From NCBI RefSeq assembly GCF_021130785.1, contig NC_060214.1, positions 108,350,001-108,414,000 of the forward strand: 64,000 nucleotides of DNA, written 5' to 3'. Position numbers and translations under genes: made by a program. Shown piece after piece: positions 23,011-34,860 of the stretch. The DNA comes from Homalodisca vitripennis. Lineage: Eukaryota > Arthropoda > Insecta > Hemiptera > Cicadellidae. The stretch's first letter is position 1, and the number at the start of each line of letters is the position of its first letter. The notes under the pieces were generated by a model. It saw nothing but the letters and a program-made list of their open reading frames with translations. It was not told where the DNA came from and did not search any database.

Positions 23011-24147
23011 CAAGATTTGTCATTGACTCCTTACAAACTTTTAAGTTCCTGGCGATAATTTTTAAAGTTCAATTAAAAATAAGGTTATTTTGGTTGCAGA
23101 ACAAATTTCTGGAATAGTTACTGTTGGTATGATCATCTTGAGTAAGGAAATCTTTGACTGAGCGTGAATTTTGGTTCTGAACAATTCGAGATCATTAAGT
23201 TGCTTAAAATGATTTCCTGGAGACTGGAATCAGGGTGTTCACTATCCAAGCTATTGTTTAAAATCATAATTAATCTTAAAACTTTAAGTCCAATAACTTG
23301 GCAAAATGTGTATTGTCATCAAGTACAATCCAAGTATTGAAGTTTTAGCACTAGGACCAGCCAATAGAATGTGCTAGTGTTGGTTTTGGTCCTGTAAATG
23401 GTAGTTTGTAGGTCTAGACGTAGGATAGCGCTGTGTTTTTCTGTGGTACCGCCACTGCCGGTGAGTAATTTACTTGCTTTGTATAAGTGTTGGAATCACA
23501 TAAAATCATTTCCCAAATTTGAGACATAAAACTGAATAGAAACATCAAGCATTGTAGAGTAATTAAGTACAGTTCCTTCATGTCCACAATCTGACCAATA
23601 TATGGAACGTACTTTGTTGTATCTTTGGTTGCGAATGAAGAATATTTTGGTCGTCGGAGAAGTTCCTAGCTCGTGGGCTAAAACTTACGTAAGAAATCGG
23701 TTACAGTTTTAAAATACAAAAGAGAACATCTATACTGGGCACTTGAGTCTGGTTTTGGTAGAAAGTCCTGTTTGTGGTTATCGATGAGTTATGAAATTAT
23801 TTCCACGGCTTCACGTGCAGGTGTGGAGTAACAGAAGGGGCGAAAACAGATGTGTATATTGTTTGTGAAAAGTTGCTGATTCTAATATTACACGAATAAA
23901 CTATGTATAGTGGTTGAAATGTGAAGAGGTTGTAATCGCGTAGCTCGGAACTCAGGATTGGCTATTTTTCAACGTAAACAAGACACGAATGGTTCCATAT
24001 ACAGGTTAGAAGGGGCTTCAAAATAGGAATATATTACAACAAATCGACGTCTAACAACCATAATAAATATCTTTAGAAGAAAGTTACAAATTGGAAGCTA
24101 GACAGTCTGTTGAGTAAAATAGACTGATGTGTAGTAGTATTACATAT
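23011..24147. other. Non-coding stretch
   Basis: Mixed composition. No gene, repeat or structured element is recognised. Confidence 0.5.
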
Positions 24148-24408
24148 GGATTGCGGCTGAAGAGGTAAGTATTTGCCTCACACGGACGCAGCCCCACACT
24201 CACGAGCGCAAAGGGTCGGAGCCAGTTCGACATGTGGTGTTATAATGTTTACAATCTATATAATATACTAATCAGTCTTGGATAACCTTACATACAGTAT
24301 AACAAAAACCTGGGTATGATTGACGAGTCCATTAATCGTGGAAATGCGGCTAGTCCTAATCCACTGCGCTAGTGTAGGAATGAATCTGCCTGGATTCAGC
24401 CGCAATCC
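24148..24408. mobile_element. Short element bounded by 14-bp inverted repeats
   Basis: GGATTGCGGCTGAA (24148-24161) and its exact complement TTCAGCCGCAATCC (24395-24408) bound 261 bp. Near the right end the minus strand reads CACTAGCGCAGTGGATTAGG, a weak tRNA A-box resemblance. No clear target duplication is seen. It may be a MITE or a SINE-derived foldback. Confidence 0.5.
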
Positions 24409-24478
24409 CAATTTGCTAATACTACAGGTTTAAACAATGTAGTTTTATCAGTCTTTCCCTAGAAGGTCAACTTTATTA

Positions 24479-24780
24479 GATGATATCTCCATTATTTGGT
24501 GATAACAGCATTGTTCGATGGTGGCAGCGTTATCAGATATCTACATTATTCGGTGATAAGAACTTGATTATGTGATAACAGCGTTGTTCGATGATAGCAA
24601 TGTTATCCGGTGATAACAACGTTGTTCGATGGTGGCAGCGTTATCAGATGATATCTGCATTATTCGGTGATAACAGTGTTGTTCGATGATAACTGCATTA
24701 TTAGATTATAACAGCGTTATCGGATGATATCTGCATTGTTCGGTGATAATAGTGTTATTCTATGATGGCAGCGTTAACCG
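24479..24780 (+). repeat. Minisatellite, about 19-bp unit
   Basis: About sixteen degenerate copies of GATGATAACAGCGTTATTC-like units occur, with alternation between GTGATAACAG and GATGATATCTGCATT forms suggesting a higher-order 38-bp unit. The run ends where GCGTTAACCG begins to diverge. Confidence 0.85.
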
Positions 24781-24903
24781 ATTTTGACTAGATTGTGGTA
24801 CAAGATCACTTACTCGACACTGAGGAGAACCCCATCAAACCTAAGTGTTTTGAAGGTTCAAAAGGCTATCGATGAAGTTGGCTGATTCAAAAGCGGATCG
24901 TGC

Positions 24904-25071
24904 ATGATAACTTGTGGCGGAATTTCAGCCTTCCAGAACAAAAAAGTCTCACGCTTAAGAGAACACACCGAGAATAACCAAAACGAATTTGTCTCAGTTC
25001 TAGAAGACTATTTCCAACGTTACGTGAAATTGTGCATAATCAGTAATCCGCCAACCCATATCGACCTGTGA
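24904..25071 (+). pseudogene. Possible relic of a pogo/CENP-B-like DDE transposase
   Basis: A 55-codon frame contains EFVSVLEDYFQRY and ends NPPTHIDL. An overlapping frame contains RNFSLPEQKSLTLKR. Pogo-type transposases have, ahead of the first catalytic Asp, a segment of the form xLSLRxPExxSLxRA, then FFxLLExxxxKY, then PxxIxNxDET. The two frames together resemble it, joined by an apparent frameshift. No DET motif survives. This is pattern resemblance only, so confidence is low. Confidence 0.25.
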
Positions 25072-25590
25072 TGGCTAATAGAATTAATAAAAAGGGTTGA
25101 ATATTGCAGGCAACAGAACCCTTATTATCATTTCCTCTCCATATCCTTTGATACTGCTAGAAACGAGAAACAGCTCTTTTTAGTTAATTCCGTTGCAATT
25201 TTACCACGTGATCTTCTCAGGGATGCTACATTAGCCCAATGTTGATATTGAGCAGGATGTGTTTAAGCTTCTACCCGACCAAGACCTTACCTAACACTGG
25301 TAGTTAAGTCTAATCATAGTTATTTGTGGTGGTATAGCTTAGCTCTATGCCAGTAACAACAGTGTTTGGTGTTTGTCGATCAAGGCAATTCTTCATCTTC
25401 GAATGATTATTTTCAATTTTGATTTCTTTTCAAAAAAATTTTTTTTGTAAAAAACTAATGTTATTTAGTTTCTTTTCTTTAAAAAAACTTCCAAACAGTA
25501 GCGCAATTTTGAATTTCTTTTTCACAAGTCTCAACTAGGTTTTTGTTTCTTTTCGAAAGTCCTACGGAAAAAACAAGAGCAGTGGGACTC
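25072..25590. other. Non-coding stretch with T/A runs
   Basis: Homopolymeric T and A runs at about 25430-25560. Nothing else is recognised. Confidence 0.5.
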
Positions 25591-25860
25591 CGGCGTGGAC
25601 GATTCGGCGGCAGACGCGTCTATTGATCGTCTTAACAGTGGGCTACAAGATCAGGGCTAGCCACGCACCCACGCACCGCGTCGCCCGCACGCACGCACTC
25701 ACGCACACACAGACAGAGCCCCTCACTGGGCCACCCTCGTCTGTCGCTATGGTTACTGTTGGGGGAACCCGCTTTTTAAATTCATCCCCCATTGTCGGTC
25801 GTCATTCCAATGCAGTGGCGGACGTACGCAGTGCGTAGGCGCCCCCCTTCAAACTGATGT
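25591..25860. other. CpG-containing patch with CACG-rich run
   Basis: A CACGCACC/GCACGCAC-type low-complexity run lies at about 25660-25712. An open frame of 71 codons has no domain. Confidence 0.35.
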
Positions 25861-26089
25861 TGACATTACGTTTTAAATAACCAAATTTGAAATTTTTGCA
25901 TAACATATAGATTTTTGTAACAAACATTTACCACTGAGAAATCTAAACTATTAACATTTACTATAGTGGATAAAGCCTATGAATAAAAACATTACCTTTT
26001 TATGAATGTAAACTCATATGGATAATTACGATGAAAGATATTATTTTAACGCGTCGATGTACAAAGGCCTTAGCGTACATAAATAAATT

Positions 26090-26410
26090 AGGACAACGCC
26101 ACACCACGTGTCGCGTTTGCTGAGGTAGAATGTAAAATTTCAAGTCAAAATCTATTTATTCTCCAATTTTCCATGGTATTCATGTGTACCCATAAGATTA
26201 AAGAAATACTCACTAACGCTCAGCCAACATGTATGGATGGAGTGATATCATCGAAGCCGGTGTCGCCTTTATGGAATCCAAAATTCGTGTAAATTTTCAA
26301 TTCCATACGGCATTTCGTTTTAAAAATATTGTGCTAATAGTTACACAGACAGAAATAATGTTTTTAAATTCCCCTAAAGTATAGGCTTCGCTAACGCTCA
26401 GCCTATGTAT
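26090..26410 (-). mobile_element. Dispersed repeat (GGCTGAGCGTTAGC family), minus strand
   Basis: On the minus strand GGCTGAGCGTTAGCGAAGCC lies near 26404-26385, a second GGCTGAGCGTTAG near 26223, and further on GACTTGAAATTTTACATTC and CACGTGGTGTGGCGTTG (about 26115-26095). The copy at 47000-47310 has the same blocks in the same order. Two separate GGCTGAGCGTTAG blocks suggest an internal duplication or two stacked copies. Confidence 0.65.
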
Positions 26411-27689
26411 AGCAAACACTTATGTTAGACACATTATAATTTTATCAAGATTAGTTCTTAAGAATACACTAGATTATAAGGCTATTCGTGGATTAAAATA
26501 AACGATCTGTAACAACAAGAAATTAAAATAAACGTGACGGGTTTTACATAAAAAATTAGTTTAAGGGGGAAAGTGCCAATATACATACGAGTAGTAAATT
26601 TTACAATGGGATTTATTGGTTAACGAGAGTACGATAGAGACTAACAAACTGAAGAATATAAATAGAAGATGAATAACTGTGAATGTGATGTGTTATAAAA
26701 CATTCTAAATCAGCGCGGATGCAAAATTGTGTACAGTACCGGACTGTGGATTGGATGGTCAGACGCCAAGGTAAAGGCCAGCTCGTATGGCGTGGGCGTA
26801 CCGAGCAATGAAGGTCTCGTATTTTGTCATCCTCTATTTGTGCCCCACGCCTTTCTTGCCGCTTTACATAACTCACTTTTTTGCTCTCCTTGTAACACTG
26901 TTCCTTTTGTTCCAGGTATGTTTGCTGTATGACATCACCATTGTGTGTGAGTAGTTCGTTTATTAAGTACCTAATGGATTCAGTAAAGTGTGTCCGAATT
27001 TATATAATTGGAATTGTTGGGTGTGTGTTTCATTTGAAAGCAAACAGTTTTGTTTTGAAATAAGTAATGCAACCTTAGGAAAATTGGCCACAAACAAACG
27101 TAAAATTGTTACCAAAATATAACTTTAGCCTCACTTTCGAAAATAACGTCAATTCAATACAAGTTGAAGAAGCGACATTGTATTGTATTAATAATCAATC
27201 TACCAGAATAAAAACCGAGTTGTTTCTAGATATACATGTGCTCTAGTCTAAAATCTGGAAGTTTAGAAAACATGGTTTCAATAATTAAAAATAGTTTTCA
27301 GTTCCCTTATTTACTATTCAAAACGCTCAGACTAAACTTGTAGTCTTTGAACCCCCTCTGATATGGATTAAAAACAAATAGGTTCTTTCTTGTAATGTTA
27401 ATTTCCAAATTTGCTGAAAAAATGTTTTTATTATATGCTTAACACTTCTGGAAATCCATGTACACTTTGTGAGCCATCCTTGGTGTTGGCTTTCTTGATT
27501 TAGACATTATCAAGTTCTTTTCATACAAAAATCCTAATCAACATTTTTAGTGTCACCAACACACAAGGAAATTTAAGTTCAAAGTATTAGCTTCATTAGT
27601 ACATTTATGAATAACACACGATAATATAAAGTCAATTGGTTAACATTTACTCCAGTTTTTAAGTATGCACCTTTTAGTGCTAAGCTCAC
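26411..27689. other. AT-rich non-coding sequence
   Basis: Frames at 26613-26876 and 26729-26932 overlap on opposite strands and have no domain. Nothing else is recognised. Confidence 0.5.
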
Positions 27690-27965
27690 ATTACAGTAGA
27701 TTACATACAGTAATGTTGTTTATGTAAATACGTAACATTACAGTGAATGTGTTTTATATAAATATATCACTAAAGTGCGGTACAGTGATGTTAAAGCTTT
27801 CACTGCCTCCTGTTCGTAATACTTAACATTACAGTGAGTGCTTTCAATACCTCACTAAAGTACATTACAGTGATGTTAAAACTTTCACCGCCGCCTGCTT
27901 GCAATACCTAATATTACAGTGAATGCCTGCAATACTTCACTAAAGTATATTATAGTGATGTTAAC
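27690..27965 (+). repeat. Tandem repeat, about 85-bp unit
   Basis: ACAGTGATGTTAA-type words recur at about 27708, 27783, 27868 and 27953. Each later unit also carries AACATTACAGTGA and CACTAAAGTA. TTACAGTGATGTTAA and TTAACATTACAGTGA are partly complementary, giving each unit a foldback character. Confidence 0.8.
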
Positions 27966-28239
27966 CCTTTCGCTGCTAACACATGCTTACAGTAAACTGT
28001 AAACAGAGATATATCTAATAACGGGCGAGGCATTCAAAGGTTTGTGTAAAGTAAAAGTATTATTTTGTACGCCTGGAAGTGGACATAATGATTTGCGTAA
28101 GGTAAGTTTTATACATAACATCCATCTCAAAATCAATTTTTCGGGTTTACCCTTTATTATATCATATATTAACCTTTACGTAAGTAGTTATAACATAGTT
28201 AACGTTACTTTTAAATAAGTTACAAACTTCGTCTTTAAA
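27966..28239. other. AT-rich non-coding sequence
   Basis: Starts with TTAACCCTTTCGCTGC, which resembles the end of the TTAA-flanked element at 51324, but no partner end is found. Confidence 0.4.
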
Positions 28240-28570
28240 GTTCAGTGAAAGTTGACTGCGTCACAACCCGAAGGGCAAAACAGGAACAGACCATTACGTG
28301 GTGTTTGGGAGCTGAAAGTTAGCAGGACATCCATCAACAATGGCCGGGGGCCCGGGCCTGGTCTTGGCCAGGATCTCAAGGTCAGGGGCGGTCACCTGGC
28401 CTTCACCCGTGGCGACTCACACACGCACACGGGCGAACCTCGCTCGCGGCTATGGGCTATCGTACGCCGCTCATTATCGTTGGCAACGGGCGTAGAACTT
28501 TTCATTGTTGGGACACGATTCCGAAGTCCCAAAAACATGTTAGGGTCCTCATCAAGGTTTCAGGAAGAGC
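28240..28570. promoter_or_regulatory. CpG-rich island
   Basis: A GC-rich block contains a CCGGGGGCCCGGGCCTGG-like core (about 28343-28360) and a CACACACGCACACGG run. A plus-strand 107-codon frame has no recognisable domain. Probably non-coding regulatory DNA. Confidence 0.3.
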
Positions 28571-28909
28571 CATGAAATTAAGTAGAATAGCTCATTAATC
28601 ATGCATCGTGGATTTCAACAGGTTTACTGTATTGGTGACTACCTTTCACAACATTTTAGCCACTTTTATAGTCTAGTGGCGAATCCTTTGTGTAGATCCG
28701 TTAAAAGGTTCTAGGATGCAAAGGATTTGAACGATTTACTCTAAATCAACGAATGTTCTGTTTGTGCAGTGCCGAGAGGTTAATCTGAGCTAAGCTAAGG
28801 GATTGTAGAAATTATTATCGATTGAAGTAATTGTTACGTCATTATCAAACCTTCGATTGCACACCTTTCCTCTCACTCTCCTCTGCAACTTCTCCTCAAA
28901 TTGCCCAAG

Positions 28910-29150
28910 TTGATACGCCCTCGTCCCCCATCGTTCCGTCACACCTTCCACTCTAACTCTCCTCTTTATCCTCTCTTTCCACAACTTTCCCCCACGGTTA
29001 CATACGCGTTCATACGCACTCGTCTCCAATCGTCCCGTCACACCTATGACTTCACACCTTCCACTCTTACTCTCCTCTTTAACCTCCCCTTCCACAACTT
29101 TCTCCAAGGGTAACATACGTTGGACGCACTTGTGCCCAACTCTCCTAATT
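28910..29150 (+). repeat. Minisatellite, about 99-111-bp unit, C/T-rich
   Basis: Units starting TTGATACGCCCTCGT, TTCATACGCACTCGT and TTGGACGCACTTGT begin at 28910, 29009 and 29120. Each carries CACACCTTCCACTC, CTCTCCTCTT and a CCACAACTTTC block ending ACATACG. The second unit has a 12-bp extra CACACCTATGACTT-type insertion. The array keeps a 204-codon frame open on the minus strand (28790-29404), which I attribute to the repeat. Confidence 0.85.
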
Positions 29151-29814
29151 GTCTGGAGAGGTTTTACATCAAATCGGATATAAAACTCCCCTCTGCCCTC
29201 GCTCCCTCCTGCTCCCTTCTGGCGGCACGTGGTCACAACTCCCCTCCCCCACAAGCTGTCCTGTCCATCGCTATTGCAATGGAAAGGGTTGTCTGCATAA
29301 TTCTGTCTGTGACGGTCCGATAATGGGGGAGGGAGAATTTGGGTATTTATTGCACACCCTTGCAAATTACAGAATAGAACCTGCGTCAGACTGCGACACA
29401 CCACGCCACCCTGAGTGAAGGGGTTGGGTAATTTACAATTGGAGACTGTTTATTGTTCAACCCTTTACTCCATATATGCGAACAAACGTAACTATTCAGA
29501 ACCCTCTGCCGGTTACGAATACTATTTTAAACAATGCTGTGATATATATTACCTATAGAACACATTATATATTCCCGTGTTAAGAGCCTATTCTAGTACC
29601 AATGTCAATTTACTTCAATATGTCAATATTATTCTAGGTAACTTGTGTCATCTACAGTTTTAAAACTTTAATCTATCTAATTATCACTGTGTACTTTAGC
29701 TAGTCAGATACTACCACCTTCGGCCCAGCAGATTATTTTAATATGCAAAAACATTAATTATCCTGATCCGTTATACTCATTTGATACAATGCCTAGAGTT
29801 ATCTATCCGTTATA
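29151..29814. other. Non-coding stretch
   Basis: GC-moderate to about 29430, AT-rich after. Nothing is recognised. Confidence 0.45.
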
Positions 29815-29990
29815 CTATTGATAGAAAGGCTCTAGAGACTTGAAACTAAGAGATAGATAGAGATAAGATAGATTTTTCTTAGTCAAAGGAAGAAGAACTC
29901 TATTGATTTTGAAGCCTAAAGGTCAAAAGCACAGCAAAGTTGACTTTACAATCAGTTCATACAGTAAATTCAGCAAAGCCTTTCCTTACT
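29815..29990 (+). mobile_element. Dispersed repeat fragment (AGACTTGAAACT type)
   Basis: Blocks in order are CTAGAGACTTGAAACT, AGAACTCTATTGATTTTG and CTAAAGGTCAAAAG. The segment at 50545-50730 has the same order (CTAGAAACTTGAAACT, AGAACTGTACTCATTTTG, CAAGAGGTCAAACG). The element class is not determined. Confidence 0.5.
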
Positions 29991-30453
29991 TTTGTCGGGT
30001 ATATCAATGCTTCGTTGTATCGGTTTATTTTATTTTTTATATTTATCGGATAATATCTGCCACCATGGGTCCTTAATAGTTCTGAATGGTGCACACCTTC
30101 AGCAATTTTACTACAAACATTATGGACTATAGTTTGCCCTTAGCCTCAAGGGATTAGGCAACCCTCGCGCACCGACGCGCACACACCGTCACACGCGCAG
30201 CCCGGCCTACCTGCCGTCACTTTTGTTTCGAAAATTCACATAGTATAAGCCTTAGTAAACAAAACTGCTAATTTTTATTATTTTATGTTAATATTGTAGT
30301 AATTTTTAATTCTGTATTTCATTTCATGAAAGTAGTGCCTAAACACAAAATGTTTACCACATTCCTGACGCATTTAAGAAATAAAGGTGTTAACGATCAA
30401 CTCAACCTTGTAATATCAATAGATTTTTATTATAAACATTTTGTATTAAATCA

Positions 30454-30458
<5 letters not shown>
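29991..30458. other. Non-coding stretch
   Basis: A short CpG/CACG-rich spot lies at about 30165-30215. The rest is AT-rich. Confidence 0.45.

Positions 30459-30509
<51 letters not shown>
30459..30509. repeat. (TA)n microsatellite
   Basis: About 25 uninterrupted TA dinucleotides. Confidence 0.98.
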
Positions 30510-30513
<4 letters not shown>

Positions 30514-31219
30514 TTAACTACGAGCTTCACTCTTGGATGCTAATAAAATAAAAGCACAATAATTTATCAACAAACATGTTATGCAATCAAATATTTTTCA
30601 AGTAATTAAATATTACAACTGCGTTAGTTAAAACATTTCAGGGTATATTTGATCATTTATCGTGCCAATAACAGATTTCTAGCTTAGTCGCATATTTATC
30701 GTAAATTGTATTTTGGATTTTCCGTTGGTAAATAAATAAATAAATACAATGTGAGTTTTTGTTCACAGAAATTCTAATATTAAAACCAAGCAACTTTTCC
30801 TCATTTTCATTTCTTGCAATGCAATAGCCATGACGCAATTTGGCTGTAAAACATATTTTGGTATTATGCTGCTGCTCTAAATCTACCTAACTAATATCTA
30901 ACACCACGCAATTCTGGATTTTCTGTTCTTTAGAACGCTGACCCAGACGAATATTGGTGTTTTGAATTTGCTCTAATTTTGGTTCGAGTAAACTGTTGTT
31001 AATATTTACTACTTTAGCAGTACGATGTAAAAGTGCAATGAAAGCATCACTAGAGAGAAGACTGTTCAGGTAGAATCACTAAGGTACAACCAGGTCAGTT
31101 TTGGAAAAGTAGGATCTGTAGTCCACGGTGTCGCTAAAATTAGGCATGGACCTACAGTCCTACAATCGAATAATGTGCAGGCGCTTTGAAAAACTGTTAT
31201 CTTTTGCAGCGCCGCCTAG
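30510..31219. other. AT-rich non-coding sequence
   Basis: Nothing recognised apart from a short AAAT run near 30732. Confidence 0.5.
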
Positions 31220-31362
31220 TGGCTAGTCACATAAATGGGCATAGCATATAAACCTCCTCAATGGAAAAATACATATACATACACAGTTTCATAATGATTG
31301 GTCTAATAGTTTACGATTCTATAATGGACATACATACAGACAAACATTCATTTACATATAAA
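31220..31362 (-). mobile_element. Helitron 5' fragment, minus strand
   Basis: The minus strand reads AAATGAATGTTTGTCTGTAT, then TATAGAATCGTAAACTATTA, then GACCAATCATTATGAAA and AATACATATACATAC-type sequence complementing the plus strand, through GGTTTATATGCTATGCCCAT. This matches the first about 140 bp of the complete element at 35929 block by block. The fragment lacks the 3' end. Confidence 0.75.
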
Positions 31363-34300
31363 CTTTTGCAAAGTAACACACGTGTAGCTACACAAAATAA
31401 ATTTGCCAGGCAACCTCAGCTAAGCTTGTTCCATGCTTGTTCTATGAACAGGTCGAGTGCTTTAATGCTTTTAGCAAAGCACAAAGATACGCAGAACTAT
31501 TTATATCAGAACACGCAGTAATGTATATTTTCACCATAGCGGCGAGTTGTAGGTGAATAAAATATTAACCTGGGAGGAAGTGTATCGGGCATGCAACTGG
31601 AGTCGGTTTTGAACTGAAAGTGCAATTTAGATATGGCCGGGTAAGTCCTTGAACTGAACTTAGTTGGGGTAGTCCGCCCCCCCCCACTTTCCTGCACCCC
31701 CACAATCCCCCGCACGCATGCGCACTACCGGTCACGCACCACCGCACACACAATTACCCACAGATCCCAGTTTTAATAATGACCAAAGTCGAGTTTAATT
31801 TTTTCCGGGAAAACAGAGAGTGTGCACAAACTACGTCAGTATTATCCCTCTGTCTTTGTTTTTTCCTTATTCCTTCTCACCCTCGCAATACTATTATATC
31901 TTCTACATGAACCTGAGAAGGTAACTTTGAGTAGCTTTTAATATGAAACATTTAAAATACAATTATTTTGAAATAAGGGTTTACTCCTTCATTTTCAGTT
32001 CCATATCTGTTAAGTATATAGTCACTGTAAACCATAGTTCTGAACATTTGTTGCTTACCATCTCAAGGTGTTGTAGCTACAGCTCAGCACATCGAGGTTT
32101 ATTGCTTTAAAACTGAGTTGGCTTTTATAATGTCAATTTATGTTATTGTGGGGAAAATTAAAAATTGTGTTTTCATCGGTAATAAGTCAAGGTTTAAAAG
32201 TTGTTATTCAATCCCATTTAAGAAGTTTGGGATCAAAAACGAAAATCCATTGGATTTGGATAGATTTTAAACAATCCTTCACAACCGCTCTTTTCAAGTT
32301 TGCTCTGTATTTCAAAACTCCTATGGAACACAAAATTTACTCGATTTACCTTTAGTTTCTTCAAGCTGCTTAACAAATCTCTACATTTCGTACGGAAGCC
32401 GAAATGCACGAGGAATTTCATCGTGTATGTAATACTCAGTTTTTAAAGAACGCCAAACACATTTTACGGAGGTGTTTGTAATAAAATCGATTAAAAATTG
32501 TTCCACAGGATTAAATCATTCCTTTTAACGACCGAAACAGGAGAGGGCCGAGCCCTAGATGACTTACTGGAGTGCCGCCCCCGCATTCGAACAGAAGCAA
32601 CCCCTGACACAGCGGAGATGGGTCGATCCCCCTTCGCTACCCCTCTTTTATAATTCATCTTATGTTGAAAGCGACTTCCGATTCTAAAGGTATAGTTCAA
32701 CCATGCATTGTCCTTCTGGCTCAATGTATATACTTATCAGTTTTTGGCAACGTGTATTGTTCCTCTATAAGAAAAATAAACTATGTTTACCGCATTAATT
32801 GTATTTAAATCACGTTAAAATATTGCTTTTCTTTTAAAGGAGAATTGTGTTGAGGACAGTGGTTTTGAATATCCTAATATATAGGACTGCTGTGTACAAT
32901 TATGAACCATTTATTGAGGGCAACTTTTAAAATGTGTCTCAAATGTACACTATTTTGTGTAGGATTACTTACATTAATCAACTGATTCATTCCTTCATTG
33001 AATACGGTATATAAGTTGTTCAGTAAATATTAACATTGAATAGCTTTTACTTTTAAGATGTCTCTTTTCATCTCAGCGCTGAATTTTGGGAACTCGGACC
33101 AACTTTTTTCCAGATTTTAGTTTATGTATGCTGATTACGTTTCCCCTGAAAAATGCTTTGAAGAGGACGGGATTTTTGAGTTCTCTGAAATGTAATTATT
33201 GGCTCAGCTTCAGCAAAGTGTGACGTTGGCTTGGTCTGTCAAGGGAACCATTTCTTTTCCTTCCTCGACGATCCGATCATTATAAATTTGTGAGGTGGCC
33301 CAATATGTATTCATCACATAATTTCATACGAAGATTAAATTTGTGACGAACTTGGACTAAAGTGACTATAAAGGACTATAAAGCGCAGGTATTTTTATAG
33401 AGTTGCTTATGGGGGAAATCTATATTGAATCTAAATTATAAACAATTAGTACTAACTAATAATCGAATTTTGAACAATTCAGCACAAAAAACTAACTTTC
33501 TGAAGTGTAACATTTAAAGATTTTAGGCGAGTTCATGTGTGTACCCCTGTCTAAAACTTTAGCCCCATGAAAAATACTGGAGCCTCAGACGCGCTGCGTG
33601 AACTGATGTCGGCAAGCAGAATAGAACACCAGACCCCCTAAGTAATAGTATTGCAACATTCAGGGGGTTTCCGAAATTGTACTTCATTATAAAGGAAACA
33701 ATGGACATCCACAGGTGACAGAAGTTATTCGTTCATCGCTTCATTAATATTTATAGATTTCCCTGTTTCACTTATGTTCCCGACGTAACTGTCATCCATC
33801 TTGAATTTTGCTTTAAGAGCAAGAGCAACACACGTTATACTATAGTATCTTATTTTTTTACAATTTAGACTACACAAATGCAACCCTCATTAAATATTTT
33901 TTATGTTATTATATTCAACAAAGTTCTGATAATATTTTTATAAAACTTTTTATTACTAGAAACTTACCAAATGCAGTTGAAGTTTCAAAATGTTGGCAGC
34001 TTTAAAGTAAGATAAATAAAAAACCCATTGACTAAATATTAAGATATAATTTTGTGTTGAATTTATACGATTTTGAAACATATATCCAATTCTCTTACAC
34101 ATATATAATTTTGTTGTTTATATAAACCAGTGTATAAGTCTTGAAACATTTGTAGAATATAAATTTCGCAATTCGTACCTATATGTAGGGCAGTAACTCA
34201 GTTATCAATTGAGTGATTGTATTGTTTTTCGCAGAAAACAAAATAAACAAGGCATCAAATGCCAAGGTCACATTATGTAACCTTGAAGATAACTAACTGT

Positions 34301-34389
34301 GATATCCAATATTTTGTACTTGCAGGCAAATTTCTCGGTTGCGATAGAAAGTATAAATATTGTGTACAAATACACAGTTAAAGGTCACT
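31363..34389. other. Non-coding sequence with C-rich spots
   Basis: A poly-C tract lies at about 31676-31686, followed by a CpG/CACG spot to 31750. Short open frames lack domains, and the remaining sequence is AT-rich. I see no element or gene. Confidence 0.45.
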
Positions 34390-34860
34390 AGTGCACTGGT
34401 GTCGAACGGATATAGCTCATACTTAGTCAGCTGGTAATAAATTACTGATAAGGCTGATAAAAACGATGTGCGCTGTTTAGTAACCTAGTGGTGGTGGTTC
34501 TCTCTGCCGCCGCGCAGTCGGGTCCGTCTAGTGGCGCTCCTAGTAGAGATTGCGGGAACCACCAGCAGGTCTAGATCAATATCCAGGGACCTTGACTCAT
34601 AGTGAACCTTCATCAGTGGCGACTTCGACACGCAAGTTTTTGATCGTTGGTGGTTATCAAGGTTGCTGATAGAGTCGATTAGACTGAAAATACCTCTGGC
34701 TTCCGTTCGTCTCGGTTATTTCCGGTACGGTTTTCCTCCCACGCTGAATCTACATTGTTGACACTCTAACTGAAAGCGAACGTGAGTATCAGCTCGTTCC
34801 TTGACCCTACGTCAGTGGTTGACCCCCGATGTTATGGCATCATCTCATATAAGGTAACGT
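34390..34860. promoter_or_regulatory. Complex island with paired GATA and AP-1 sites
   Basis: CTGATAAGGCTGATAA (34445-34460) holds two GATA-type sites. GGTGGTTCTC near 34491-34504 and GGGAACCACC near 34554-34563 form an imperfect inverted repeat around a GC-rich core. TGACTCA, an AP-1 site, lies at 34593-34599. The block is of complex composition with no open frame. A regulatory role is inferred. Confidence 0.35.

Noticed and set aside
24479..24780. CRISPR-like array of short repeats
   Set aside because: The repeats are contiguous and degenerate, with no unique spacers; it is a minisatellite in a eukaryotic genome.
28700..28790. Reverse tRNA-like B-box near a GATTTGAACG word
   Set aside because: No matching A-box at tRNA spacing and poor arm pairing; could be an eroded SINE but I cannot support it.
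28790..29404. Longest open frame in the window, 204 codons on the minus strand
   Set aside because: It runs through the 99-111-bp C/T-rich minisatellite, the translation is repetitive, and no domain is visible; the repeat suppresses stop codons.
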